64,000 nt of DNA, from NCBI GenBank assembly GCA_964537685.1, contig CAZICM010000001.1, forward strand, positions 372,001 to 436,000, given 5' to 3'. Source of the stretch: CAZICM01 sp964537685 (lineage in GTDB: Bacteria > Myxococcota_A > Polyangia > Polyangiales > Polyangiaceae). Below are positions 16,213 through 24,682 of the stretch, piece after piece (position 1 is the first letter of the stretch; each line of letters starts with the position of its first letter). The position numbers and the translations under genes are program-made. The notes under the pieces are model-generated. The model was not told where the DNA came from. It did no database searches and worked only from the letters and a program-made list of their open reading frames with translations.

Positions 16213-17157
16213 ATGCGTGACGAAGCATTGAGCGATATCGGGCGCATTCAGCGAGTGACGGCTATTTTAAAGCGATTAGCCAACGAGGAAGTGCCTAAAC
16301 GCCTGGAGGTGACGGGGGACGACGCGATTGGAGAGCTTGAGCGAGAAGTCAATCGCACGATTGAAGCGCTGGACGCGCGGCTTCAGGAAAGGCTTTTGTT
16401 TTCGGTGGGGCCGGTCGTTCTTTTTCGCTGGCGCAATTCCGAAGGTTGGCCGGTAGAATACGTATCGCCGAATGTGGCCGACTTAACGGGTCATTCGGCG
16501 GAGGCATTTATGTCGCGCCGGCAAATTTATTCCGACCTGATCGTAAAGGAGGATTTACCTCGGGTCTTTGAGGAAGTGCAGAGGTACAGCGCATCGGGGA
16601 CGCATTGGTTTGCCCATCAGCCCTATCGATTGATCCGGGCGGACAAGAAGTCGATATGGGTATCGGATTATTCGGTGATTCGGCGGGACTCGGAAGGGGC
16701 AATCACGCATTATTTTGGCTATCTATTTGATATTTCGGATCGGATGGCGGAGCTTAATCGGCTTGAAAAGAGTGAAATTATCATCAGGCAGCTCAAGACG
16801 CCTGTATTGCGGGTATGGGAAGGGATATTGGCGATGCCCGTGTTGGGTGTGGTGGATGAAGAGCGGGCGGCACAGATGACGGACGCATTGCTGGCGGAAG
16901 TATCTGGACAGAGGGTACGGGTGGCGGTGATTGATTTAACGGGGCTTGAAGACGTGGATGGCGGGACGATGGAGCGGCTGGTGCGGACGGTTCGGGCGGT
17001 GCAGCTATTGGGTTGTAAATGCGTTGTATCGGGGATTTCGCCATCGGTGGCGCGGATCATCGTGGAATTGGGCATTGATATTGCGATGATATCGACGTTT
17101 TCGACGCTTCAGAGCGCGCTTGGGTATGCGTTGGAATGGTCGGAGGCCGGGTCTTGA
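16213..17157 (+). CDS. PAS-STAS signalling protein (RsbR-like)
   Basis: Cytosolic regulator of 314 residues. A HAMP-like helical segment (about residues 10-55, DDAIGELEREVNRTIEAL) is followed by a PAS domain (about 60-170: EYVSPNVADLTGHS, IYSDLIVKEDLPRV, YFGYLFDISDR). A linker leads to a C-terminal STAS domain (about 190-305: VIDLTGLEDVDGGT, GCKCVVSGISPSVARIIVELG). PAS-STAS architecture matches stressosome RsbR-type proteins, in which the STAS domain recruits or is phosphorylated by a kinase partner. The typical phosphorylatable Ser/Thr would be in the DVDGGT loop. The ATG at 16213 has AGGAGG six bases upstream; an earlier TTG at 16183 does not. No partner kinase or phosphatase gene is adjacent. 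Confidence 0.85.
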   Translation: MRDEALSDIGRIQRVTAILKRLANEEVPKRLEVTGDDAIGELEREVNRTIEALDARLQERLLFSVGPVVLFRWRNSEGWPVEYVSPNVADLTGHSAEAFMSRRQIYSDLIVKEDLPRVFEEVQRYSASGTHWFAHQPYRLIRADKKSIWVSDYSVIRRDSEGAITHYFGYLFDISDRMAELNRLEKSEIIIRQLKTPVLRVWEGILAMPVLGVVDEERAAQMTDALLAEVSGQRVRVAVIDLTGLEDVDGGTMERLVRTVRAVQLLGCKCVVSGISPSVARIIVELGIDIAMISTFSTLQSALGYALEWSEAGS

Positions 17158-17163
17158 GTGAGC

Positions 17164-17559
17164 TTAGATAGCAAGGCTGCGGGCAATTTCGTCGGCGCCG
17201 TCAAACATAAACAGATGGCACCAAGAATTGAGCGTTGCTTCGTCCTTTTCAGAGCGGATCTTGAGTTCGAAGGCATCGGGGACCGAACCAAAGCGGCTTT
17301 TATACATGGTGAGAAGGATTTGTTGAATGCCTTCGATTTTGCCTTCGATTTTGCCTTCGATTTTGCCTTCGATTTTGCCTTCGATTTTACCGACGCGCAT
17401 GCCTTTGATTTTGCCGACGCGCATGCCTTCGAGCTTGCCTTTGATTTTGCCAGCGCGCATGCCTTCGTTCAGCTTCTCCCGTTCCCACTGCTCATACAAT
17501 TCAAGGTAGTTCATCGTCCATGCCTCGTCTTCGGGATTGCTCGCCGCATTCTTCGTCAC
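17164..17559 (-). pseudogene. Partial C-terminal copy of the Rpn-like gene at 17595
   Basis: This 131-codon frame matches only the last third of the 338-residue neighbour, beginning at the TKNAASNPEDEAW segment and ending at the same DEIARxLAI terminus. It lacks the conserved N-terminal two thirds. It has a KIEG tetrapeptide repeat, with five 12-base units here against six in the full copy. The first codon follows the duplication junction directly. It is therefore most simply a duplicated gene fragment, though it remains open and could be translated. Confidence 0.75.
17330..17390 (-). repeat. 12-nt tandem repeat, five units, in the truncated copy
   Basis: Five consecutive units built on TTCGATTTTGCC (plus strand) encode a Lys-Ile-Glu-Gly tetrapeptide on the minus strand. 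The corresponding tract in the full copy has six units, including GAGCTTGCC variants encoding KLEG. Confidence 0.85.
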
Positions 17560-17594
17560 GATGCGAATAGATGAGCGGTGAATGTCATGTGAAA

Positions 17595-18611
17595 TCAGAT
17601 CGCAAGCTTGCGAGCAATTTCGTCGGCGCCGTCAAACATAAACAGATGGCACCAAGAATTGAGCGTTGCTTCGTCCTTTTCAGAGCGGATCTTGAGTTCG
17701 AGGGCATCGGGAACCGAACCAAAGCGGCTTTTATACATGGTGAGAAGGATTTGTTGAAAGCCTTCGATTTTGCCTTCGATTTTGCCTTCGAGCTTGCCTT
17801 CGATTTTGCCTTCGAGCTTGCCTTCGATTTTGCCGACGCGCTTACCTTTGATTTTGCCAACGCGCATGCCTTCGAGCTTGCCTTTGATTTTGCCAGCGCG
17901 CATGCCTTCGTTCAGCTTCTCCCGTTCCCACTGCTCATACAATTCAAGGTAGTTCATCGTCCATGCCTCGTCTTCGGGATTGCTCGCCGCATTCTTCGTC
18001 ACTTCAAAGCGCCTTGCAACTAAAATTTGTTTCGCTGCTTGTTTTTCTGGTGCGTCATTGGGCAGGGCTATCAGTTCCTTCACGGCTTGTTGAAATACCG
18101 GACCTTCAATGGCCAGAAATCGCAAGAGCAATGTTTCTCGCACAGGCGCCAAATCCCGCAGCGATATCCAGGCAAGCCCAAAACCCGGCGGCGATATGAA
18201 AATCCCTTCAGGCCATGGTTCTGCGCTCGTTAGCCCGTAGCTCTGCGCGTGCGAAGCCCGCAGCGAGGGCGCCAATATCCATAGCTTCGGCAGCGCCGGC
18301 CACGGCTTCTGTTCCGCCGCCGCAGTGCTTTCGCGAAGATGTTGTTTGGTCAGCAATTTTCGTAGGCATCCGCGGATTTCCAACTCCGACGGCGTTTCGG
18401 AGAACGATTCAAATAAACAGGCTTGTTCGCTCATTTTGCCCAGCCAGCCAAGCGAATCCCTCGGGGGGCGAAGCGCCGGATGCGGTTCAAACCAAACATC
18501 CGCCCATTGAGCATCGGGAGATGCCACTTCATGCTGAATCTCTACTTCTCCAACCGGCCGAAGCAGGGTCTCCATTGTGTTTTTGAAAAATTGATCTTTC
18601 CAGGTTCGCAT
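17595..18611 (-). CDS. Rpn-like/PD-(D/E)XK transposase-type protein with KIEG repeats
   Basis: Protein of 338 residues of the widespread family often annotated as Rpn-like recombination-promoting nuclease or putative transposase. The N-terminal part has the pattern EIQHEV..PDAQWADVWF, resembling the beta-strand core of such nucleases. A middle region follows (ALPKLWILAPSLRAS; ETLLLRFLAIEGPVFQQAVKEL). The C-terminal tail has GMRAGKIKGKLEGMRVGKIKG and KIEG/KLEG tetrapeptide repeats, then a conserved helical end (RFGSVPDALELKIRSEKDEATLN). The family is usually mobile or variable between strains. A partial second copy of its C-terminus lies just downstream. The catalytic residues cannot be fixed by eye. 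Confidence 0.6.
   Translation of the reverse strand: MRTWKDQFFKNTMETLLRPVGEVEIQHEVASPDAQWADVWFEPHPALRPPRDSLGWLGKMSEQACLFESFSETPSELEIRGCLRKLLTKQHLRESTAAAEQKPWPALPKLWILAPSLRASHAQSYGLTSAEPWPEGIFISPPGFGLAWISLRDLAPVRETLLLRFLAIEGPVFQQAVKELIALPNDAPEKQAAKQILVARRFEVTKNAASNPEDEAWTMNYLELYEQWEREKLNEGMRAGKIKGKLEGMRVGKIKGKRVGKIEGKLEGKIEGKLEGKIEGKIEGFQQILLTMYKSRFGSVPDALELKIRSEKDEATLNSWCHLFMFDGADEIARKLAI
17614..18002 (-). repeat. Direct repeat, copy B of a duplication with 17183-17559
   Basis: The 389-base block is nearly identical to 17183-17559 (377 bases). The 12-base length difference equals one unit of the internal tetrapeptide repeat. Both blocks begin with the GCAATTTCGTCGG segment and end at CTTCGTCAC, after which the sequences diverge. 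This marks the limits of a segmental tandem duplication. Confidence 0.85.
17761..17832 (-). repeat. 12-nt tandem repeat, six units, in the full Rpn-like gene
   Basis: Six consecutive 12-base units, four of the TTCGATTTTGCC type and two of the TTCGAGCTTGCC type, encode KIEG and KLEG tetrapeptides. The truncated downstream copy has five units. Confidence 0.85.
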
Positions 18612-18674
18612 GCGCGGCCCGCATCCTTTCGGTGGGACTACGCTATACGAACAGATGCGCGGCGAATAGTGAAT

Positions 18675-19229
18675 TTATGTATCGTTTGCCAGCTTCGACC
18701 ACGCATAGGGTGCGGGGAGCGGGTCGTCGTTCAGCCCAATATGCTCGCCATCCAGCTTGATTCCTTGCATCGCCCGTAGACCTACCGATTGCTCGTTCGC
18801 CTGCACTTCAATGCGCGATGCCTCAAGGCGTTCGTCTCCCTCAATCCGGCTGTGATGATCGCCACCCACCCGCTCCTGTAGATCGCCGCCCGTTTCGATG
18901 ATGGCGTCTCGCTTTGCCACAATCGCAACCTGTTCGGCTTCCAGGCGTATCGACCGCGCCGCAACCAGATCGACGCTCGCGCTCTGAAAGGAAAGCACCG
19001 GGCCTCGATCGTTCACTTCAATGCGAAGAATGATCTGCCCTTCCGTGCTTCGAATCGTTAGCTCGTCCCGGCTGCCGTTTGCCCGAAGCTCGTAATGACG
19101 GCCCGATGTGAGCGTGATGTCCGCCGTCTCGCGAGGCGCTTCCACGCGCTCAAGCAAGCCGCTTTCGCCTTCAATGGCCGGGGCCGCCGGGGCTTGCGCC
19201 GCCGCTTCGTTTTGATGTTCGCGGGACAT
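18675..19229 (-). CDS. Spike-like beta-solenoid accessory protein of the vgrG island
   Basis: Protein of 184 residues. An Ala/Glu-rich N-terminal tail is followed by short repeated beta-strand units (ELTIRSTEGQIILRIEV, SVDLVAARSIRLEAEQVAIVAK, DLQERVGGDHHSRIEGDERLEA), like the beta-helical spike or DUF3540-type proteins of T6SS clusters. No signal peptide is present. The ATG at 19229 has AAGGCGG upstream; longer in-frame starts reach into the intergenic region and are rejected. It is divergent from vgrG with about 130 bases between. The likely role is a VgrG-associated tip or chaperone protein; the exact family is uncertain. Confidence 0.65.
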   Translation of the reverse strand: MSREHQNEAAAQAPAAPAIEGESGLLERVEAPRETADITLTSGRHYELRANGSRDELTIRSTEGQIILRIEVNDRGPVLSFQSASVDLVAARSIRLEAEQVAIVAKRDAIIETGGDLQERVGGDHHSRIEGDERLEASRIEVQANEQSVGLRAMQGIKLDGEHIGLNDDPLPAPYAWSKLANDT

Positions 19230-19362
19230 CGATTCGCCGCCTTTCGGGAACGCGACCTCTACCATATGGAGGGTGTGAAGAAAAGCTATTCCGTTTCCCA
19301 CGAATGCAGTATACGTTTCTGCAAGGTCGCTTCGCGGCTTCAATTGGCCCAAGGAAAAACTC

Positions 19363-21810
19363 ATGTACGCCCATGCTTTTCAGTATCGCGGGAGCCACGC
19401 CGATTTCGTTTTGGGCACCCATGCCGAAGGTTGGAAGGGTTTTGAGGTCGTGCGCTTCCATGCGGTCGAGGAGCTGAGCCGGCCTTTTCGTTATGATATT
19501 CTTCTTCGCCGGCGTGTGGATGATGGGCCGGTCGAACTGGATGAGCTGCTCGATCGCGGTGCGACCTTTCGCATGGCAACGGCGCAGCGCTGGCGCTCTG
19601 TGCATGGAGTGATTCTGGAGGCCGAGGAGGCCGATCGGACGGATAAGCTGTTTTATTACCGGGTGGTGCTGGTTCCGCATCTGTGCCGGTCGATGTTTCG
19701 AAAACGGTGCAGGACCTTTGTTAAGCGTACGCTGCTGGAGATTGTGGAGTTCGTTCTCGAAAACAAGAGCCAAGATAATCCGACGGGTCTGTCCGGCCTC
19801 ATCAAGCGCGACAAAGATCCCGGGGCCGCCGAGGCGATGCCCAGTTTTGATTCCTTTCGCGAGCCGCGCGGTGAGTATAGGCTGCGTATCACCGATGATG
19901 CTCGCCTAAAGAACCCGGAACTGTATCGTTTTGTTGTGCAATATAATGAATCCGATTTTGATTTTGTGTCCCGGCTGCTCGAGCAGGAGGGGATCAGCTA
20001 CTATTTTGAGCATACCAACGATTCGGATGTGATGGTGTTGACGGATGGGCCTGGGCAAAAGCCGCTGTTTGACGAGGATGCCAAACTGACGATGCGGGCA
20101 ATGGCCAAGGCAGGAGCGAGTGATCATCAAGAAGTGGTGCGGGGGCTTAAACAATCGCTGCGGGTAAGATCCCGCTCGGTGGCGATGCGAGAATACGATT
20201 GGCACCGGAGCAATCAAGTCTTCACCAGCCGTATCGACGCGGATGAAGCCCATTTTGATTATGCGGGGCATTATGAATTTCCCGCCAAGGACGATCAACT
20301 CGATCAGCCCGTGGCAAAGTTTCCTGCGGCGATTCGGCTGGAGCGCTTTGAAGTGGAGCGTCAGCTTCGCGAAGGATTTGGCACGGTTCGAACGATGGAA
20401 CCGGGGCACCGGGTTGAGCTGTATGACGGCGATCATCTGCGCGATACCTTGGATTTGCTGATTGTGCGCGTCGAGTCGATGGCCACCCAGCTCGATGTGG
20501 CAGGGAGCGAGCTGGAGCATGAACCCTTTGGGCTTCGCTCATCCAAGCAAAGCCTCGGCGCTTACGAAAATCGATTTGTTGTTCTCGGTTCTGAATTCAC
20601 CTTTCGCCCGGCGATGAAGACGCCAAAGCCGCGCATTTCCGGTTTGCAGATCGCCCGCGTGACCGCCGAAGAGGCGAATGTAATCACCATCGGCGATAGC
20701 GTAACGAGTACGCCCCCGGACATTCATTGCGATGAGTATGGCAATGTGCGGCTGCGTTTTCCTTGGGATCAGCGTAAGCCCGAGCAGGATGTGCCAAGTT
20801 CGGATTGGGTGCGGGTTTCGCATGTTTGGGCGGGCAGCGATTATGGCGCGCAGCATGTTCCGCGGGTGGGGCATGAAGTGCTTGTTGCCTTTATGCAGGG
20901 AGATCCGGATAGGCCCGTGATCGTGGGGCGCACGTACAATCCTCAATCGCCCCCGCCTTATCCGCCCACGGCGAGCGCGAAGGCAAAGACGCAAACGGCT
21001 TGGAAAAGCGCGAGCTCCTCGGTGACAGAGCGGACAGAGGGCTTTAATGAGCTGCGTTTTACGGACTATAGCGGCGAGCAGGAAGTGTATTTGCAAGCCG
21101 AGAAGGATTTAAATGAGCTGGTGAAGAATTCGCACTCCACCAGCGTGGGCGGCGATCAATCGAATTCCGTGGGCCACGATCAATCGAACTCGGTCAAGGG
21201 CAAGCGCACGCATGATGTCGTTGGGACAGAGAGCGTGCATGTGCACGGCGATCGGACGACTCAATTTGATTCCAATGAAAGCCATACCGTGAATGTGCAG
21301 CGCATGACGATGATCGGCGCCGACGACACGACGGTCATCTGCGCCAATCGCGCGACCGAGGTGCAAGGCGCGGACAAACTCGATATCGCAGCCAGCCGCA
21401 CCGTGACGATTGGCGGAAACGAGGAATCCCAGGCCAATGGGCATTTCGCATTCAAGGCGATGAACGGCTACTGGACTTTGTCAAATGACTTCCAGGTAAA
21501 CTCAAACACGGCAGGCTTTTATCAGAAGGCGCGCTTTGTCATCAATGTCCTTGGGGCCACCATATCGGTGACTCCCGGGGCGATCTCGTTGCAGGTGGGC
21601 GGGGCGAAAATCGAAATGAGCAGTGGGCGCATTTCCCTCAACAATGGAGCAGGGGCCTTCATCGACCTAAGCGGCGGAGCTTTGACCATAAAGGCCAGCT
21701 CGGTCTTCTCGCGCTCAGACGGTTTGACGACCGTTTCCGCGGGTGGGGACATGTTCCTCGTCGGTGCAAACATCAACGCCACCGGCGGAATCATCAAACT
21801 CAACGGGTAA
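19363..21810 (+). CDS. vgrG: Type VI secretion tip protein VgrG
   Basis: VgrG of 815 residues forms the trimeric spike of the type VI injection apparatus. Residues about 1-420 are the gp27-like hub (MYAHAFQYRGSHADFVLGTH, ELSRPFRYDILL). The gp5-like OB fold follows at about 450-530 (CDEYGNVRLRFPWD, WVRVSHVWAGSDYG, GHEVLVAFMQGDPDRPVIVG). From about 590 to the end there is a beta-helical needle with Gly-Asp-His repeats (SVGGDQSNSVGHDQSNSV) and a long DUF2345-like C-terminal beta-strand region. No separate toxin domain is visible at the end, so it is a cargo-carrying rather than evolved VgrG. The ribosome site AAGGAAAAA precedes the ATG. No core T6SS genes are present in the window. Confidence 0.95.
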   Translation: MYAHAFQYRGSHADFVLGTHAEGWKGFEVVRFHAVEELSRPFRYDILLRRRVDDGPVELDELLDRGATFRMATAQRWRSVHGVILEAEEADRTDKLFYYRVVLVPHLCRSMFRKRCRTFVKRTLLEIVEFVLENKSQDNPTGLSGLIKRDKDPGAAEAMPSFDSFREPRGEYRLRITDDARLKNPELYRFVVQYNESDFDFVSRLLEQEGISYYFEHTNDSDVMVLTDGPGQKPLFDEDAKLTMRAMAKAGASDHQEVVRGLKQSLRVRSRSVAMREYDWHRSNQVFTSRIDADEAHFDYAGHYEFPAKDDQLDQPVAKFPAAIRLERFEVERQLREGFGTVRTMEPGHRVELYDGDHLRDTLDLLIVRVESMATQLDVAGSELEHEPFGLRSSKQSLGAYENRFVVLGSEFTFRPAMKTPKPRISGLQIARVTAEEANVITIGDSVTSTPPDIHCDEYGNVRLRFPWDQRKPEQDVPSSDWVRVSHVWAGSDYGAQHVPRVGHEVLVAFMQGDPDRPVIVGRTYNPQSPPPYPPTASAKAKTQTAWKSASSSVTERTEGFNELRFTDYSGEQEVYLQAEKDLNELVKNSHSTSVGGDQSNSVGHDQSNSVKGKRTHDVVGTESVHVHGDRTTQFDSNESHTVNVQRMTMIGADDTTVICANRATEVQGADKLDIAASRTVTIGGNEESQANGHFAFKAMNGYWTLSNDFQVNSNTAGFYQKARFVINVLGATISVTPGAISLQVGGAKIEMSSGRISLNNGAGAFIDLSGGALTIKASSVFSRSDGLTTVSAGGDMFLVGANINATGGIIKLNG

Positions 21811-21817
21811 ACGGGCC

Positions 21818-22819
21818 GTGTTTGTACGCAACCGAACCAAGCTAGCCGTTGTTCTCTCGCGCGGAGCCCTTACCGATGAGCGTTCCGTCGGAAATATTTC
21901 GATTTCGACGGCGTATGCCATCGATCGTGCTGGCCTCACCTTGCTCGACACCTTGCCCGACCCCGTTCCGGGGGATCCTCCCGACATTGCGGGCAGGGTG
22001 ATTGTGCGCGGTTGTTCGGTCACCGCCGCCGGCACGATTTGGGGACCTTCGCGCCCACCCTATTTTCGGACCTTGACCTTCACTATCGGCGCGGAAATCC
22101 GCCGTCTCGTTGTATTCGGCGAACGGCGCTGGACCTCTGCCGGGGGGGATCTCGTTCCTAGCGAGCCGCTGCCATTCGAGTCGATTCCCCTCTCGTTTGA
22201 GCACGCATTCGGTGGATCCTACACGCTGCCCCCTGGATTGTTACCGGGTACGGACTTGCCATTTCCCGGGGGAAAGGTGCCTTATCCGCTCAACGGGCGG
22301 GGCATCGGATTCTACCCGGACAAGGCGGCGGCAACAGGAGCTAGGCTTCCGTTCATTGAGCTGATGGAACAGTTTGTGACACAATGGAGCGATCGTCCTA
22401 TACCTGGAGGCTTTAGCCCTTGCCCTGAACTCGGGGCGCTGCGGCTCGCCGATCTCACGCTCGATTCGCCTCCCCGGCCCGGCGAAATGCCGTCCCAGGA
22501 AGCCATGCGGGCGATTTCGTTCGAGGCGATGGTGCGTATGGCTCATCACGCACCGGGCTATCTTGTCTTCAATACGGTACCCACGGGAACCCGCATCGAG
22601 CTCCAAGGAGTTGGCAAGGAGCCCATCCGCTTTGAGCTTCCCGCGCCGCCTGCCCGTGTATCCACGCGGCGACGGCAGGACCAAACCGTCCTCTCCCCAG
22701 TGGCCCGGAGCATCCACCTGGACGCCGATCGCCGGCTCTTGCTCTGCGTCCACGGGTACGAGTTTGCCTACGAAGAACCGGCAGCGCCTTCATGGATTGT
22801 CATCGAACCGGAGACCTAA
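21818..22819 (+). CDS. DUF2169 family T6SS accessory protein
   Basis: Protein of 333 residues when started at the GTG at 21818, seven bases after the vgrG stop. An earlier ATG at 21743 would overlap vgrG by 68 bases and codes a non-conserved extension. DUF2169 features include the early KLAVVLSRGALT strand, WGPSRPPYFRTLTF, FGERRW and PLPFESIPLSFEHAFGGSY. DUF2169 proteins sit next to vgrG and PAAR-like genes and are proposed adaptors or chaperones that load effectors. Its close spacing to vgrG points to co-transcription. This copy is a distant paralogue of the one at 23519. Confidence 0.82.
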   Translation: MFVRNRTKLAVVLSRGALTDERSVGNISISTAYAIDRAGLTLLDTLPDPVPGDPPDIAGRVIVRGCSVTAAGTIWGPSRPPYFRTLTFTIGAEIRRLVVFGERRWTSAGGDLVPSEPLPFESIPLSFEHAFGGSYTLPPGLLPGTDLPFPGGKVPYPLNGRGIGFYPDKAAATGARLPFIELMEQFVTQWSDRPIPGGFSPCPELGALRLADLTLDSPPRPGEMPSQEAMRAISFEAMVRMAHHAPGYLVFNTVPTGTRIELQGVGKEPIRFELPAPPARVSTRRRQDQTVLSPVARSIHLDADRRLLLCVHGYEFAYEEPAAPSWIVIEPET

Positions 22820-22823
22820 AGCC

Positions 22824-23495
22824 ATGTCTGTCAATTTTCTAAACAACTCAGCGATCATGTTTGGCGGGGACTTCCACGAGTTTTACCAAACACTGCCGGG
22901 TCCGCCCTACCAGAGGTATTATCCGTTTTTCCTCTATGTGGTGGGCGCGCCATTTGCCTTTTGGCCGGCCACATTCTGGAATCGGACATCCAAAGTCACG
23001 GCGGATGCCGAGAAAATGATCGACGTCGACTTCTCGCTGATGCTTGTGCCGCATATGTGGTTTCCCCCGCTGCTTCCAGGCTTCCTCCAGTTCCCCAAAC
23101 ACGCGGAGATCGTCGTAGAATCGGGCAGCGAAGTCTCCCTGGGCATTGGCAGCGTCACAGGAGAAGGCGACCCGCTCGCCGCTTGTTTGGCCGCATGCGT
23201 CGGCCTGAATCTAAACTGCTGGGTCTTTGGAGATCACCCGTCGGGAGTCGTCATTTGCATTTGCTCGGTGAAGACAACGCCTTCCCGCCTCGACTATGCG
23301 CTCGGCATCCTTAAATGGATCGCCGTCGGATTCCTGGGGGAGCGCGCCGAAAAGAGGCTCGGCGGCGCTCTCGGCAGGAAAATCACACGGATCCCCCAAA
23401 ACGTGTGGGACTTCCTCGTGAAGCAGGCGGTGATCAACGCGATTGAGCAGGTGGCCGTGCTTATTCGTTATATGGCCCGTAAATTCGGTTATTAA
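22824..23495 (+). CDS. Unknown protein of the vgrG island (candidate PAAR-like or cargo)
   Basis: Protein of 224 residues from the ATG at 22824, four bases after the upstream DUF2169 stop. It has hydrophobic aromatic stretches (YYPFFLYVVGAPFAFWP, HMWFPPLLPGFLQF), a Gly/Ala-Cys segment (LGIGSVTGEGDPLAACLAAC) and a hydrophobic helical end. In comparable myxobacterial clusters the position between DUF2169 genes is usually taken by a PAAR-like DUF4150 protein; I see no clear DUF4150 motif here. It could be a tip component, a membrane-active effector or an immunity protein. The longer frame back to 22563 lies inside the preceding gene and is rejected. Confidence 0.7.
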   Translation: MSVNFLNNSAIMFGGDFHEFYQTLPGPPYQRYYPFFLYVVGAPFAFWPATFWNRTSKVTADAEKMIDVDFSLMLVPHMWFPPLLPGFLQFPKHAEIVVESGSEVSLGIGSVTGEGDPLAACLAACVGLNLNCWVFGDHPSGVVICICSVKTTPSRLDYALGILKWIAVGFLGERAEKRLGGALGRKITRIPQNVWDFLVKQAVINAIEQVAVLIRYMARKFGY

Positions 23496-23507
23496 AATTC
23501 GGTTATT
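23481..23507 (+). repeat. Short 13-nt direct repeat at the end of the 22824 gene
   Basis: AAATTCGGTTATT occurs twice, at 23481-23493 and 23495-23507, separated by a single A. The first copy holds the last codons and part of the stop of the upstream gene; the second lies in the short gap before the next gene. It looks like a recent slippage duplication. Confidence 0.85.
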
Positions 23508-23518
23508 GAGCGAGCACC

Positions 23519-24673
23519 ATGAGCATGCCCCATCTCACCACCTTCCGCAGCTCCAATGGCAAGAGTTATCTGTGCGTGACCGTGAAGCGCGCCTATTCAT
23601 TCCGGCCAGACGCGCGCGCCGAACCGCTTGCAGATGCCGTTCCCATCGTGACGGAGGAAATCTATGCACCCTCCATGAACGGGGATACCGAACGGCTTGT
23701 CACCGATGTCGATCTATTCCCCGGACTGAAGCCCGCAACCGATATCCTCGTGCGCGGAACCGCGTATGCACCCGAAGGCTCCGGGCCGAGTTTTCGCGTC
23801 GATGTGCGCGTGGGGCCGATCGCAAAATCCTTGCGCATCTGGGGCGATCGAAGCATCGAGCTCACAAAAGACAAGGAGCCCGTCTTTTCCGCGCCAAAGC
23901 CTATCCGATCCCTGCCGCTCATTTGGGATTTTGCGTACGGCGGCCGGGACGAGTATGCCGAGAGCCGGCTCTATGCCGCTCAAGGCCGAGCTACCCTTGC
24001 CCCAAAGGACCCGCGCCCGGAACGTCTCGGCCCCCTGACTTACCCGCGAAATCCTGCCGGACGCGCTTTCTTCATCGATATCGATCGCGAACGCATTGTA
24101 GGTACACCCGCGCCCAATATCGAGGACCCCCTCGACCCTGTAAGCTCGGATCGCATCCTCGCGCCTTCCACGGATGCATGGATCGACTGCCCAGCCGCAG
24201 CCTGTTTCGAGCCTATCGACATGTTCACCTTCCCGCGCGCGGTCTTCTTTATCCCAGCCGCGTTTGCGCCCCCCACGCGCGAGCTGTACGAGCAGCGGAT
24301 CGGGTTTTTGTCGCTCGAAGAAATTCAGCGGCGGATGGCCAACTTCGACGGTACGGGCGACCCGCGGGCATTTAACTGCGCCCCGCTTGGACTGGCCAAG
24401 ATGCGGCTTCAAGGCGGCGAACGGGTAGCGCTTCAGCACCTGCATCCAAAGCACGCCGTGCTCGAATTCGACTTGCCGGGCGATGTCCCTCAGCTTATCG
24501 CCGAACCCCAAGGCGTGCAGGCGCGGGAGCTTCCGCCGCACCTGCAAACCGTGCTAATCGAGCCGGAGCAGAATCGCGTGACGCTTACATGGGCCGGCCT
24601 GCTCGAAACCGCGGTGCCCTATCCAAAAGAGATGCTCGCGACCATGCGGCACGCGGCCCTATGGCCGGCGTGA
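23519..24673 (+). CDS. DUF2169 family T6SS accessory protein (second copy)
   Basis: Protein of 384 residues of the longer DUF2169 type. Recognisable segments are YLCVTVKRAYSF, VTDVDLFPGLKPATDILVRG, RVGPIAKSLRIWGDR, LPLIWDFAYGGRD and the late ERVALQHLHPKH. These proteins are thought to act as adaptors for PAAR-like tips and effectors of type VI secretion. The ATG at 23519 is 23 bases after the preceding stop; a second in-frame ATG lies two codons later. It differs strongly from the DUF2169 protein encoded at 21818 and so is a separate subfamily rather than a recent duplicate. Confidence 0.9.
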   Translation: MSMPHLTTFRSSNGKSYLCVTVKRAYSFRPDARAEPLADAVPIVTEEIYAPSMNGDTERLVTDVDLFPGLKPATDILVRGTAYAPEGSGPSFRVDVRVGPIAKSLRIWGDRSIELTKDKEPVFSAPKPIRSLPLIWDFAYGGRDEYAESRLYAAQGRATLAPKDPRPERLGPLTYPRNPAGRAFFIDIDRERIVGTPAPNIEDPLDPVSSDRILAPSTDAWIDCPAAACFEPIDMFTFPRAVFFIPAAFAPPTRELYEQRIGFLSLEEIQRRMANFDGTGDPRAFNCAPLGLAKMRLQGGERVALQHLHPKHAVLEFDLPGDVPQLIAEPQGVQARELPPHLQTVLIEPEQNRVTLTWAGLLETAVPYPKEMLATMRHAALWPA

Positions 24674-24682
24674 AGGGTATCC

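Noticed and set aside
17158..18023. Plus-strand frames rich in Phe/Asp/Ala over the Rpn-like gene
   Set aside because: They mirror the 12-base repeat on the opposite strand of a real gene.
22563..22823. Upstream extension of the 22824 gene
   Set aside because: It lies inside the DUF2169 gene in another frame and reads as low-complexity Arg/Pro/Ser.
23481..23507. Attachment-site-like direct repeat
   Set aside because: Only 13 bases, adjacent copies and no integrase gene nearby; simple slippage explains it better.
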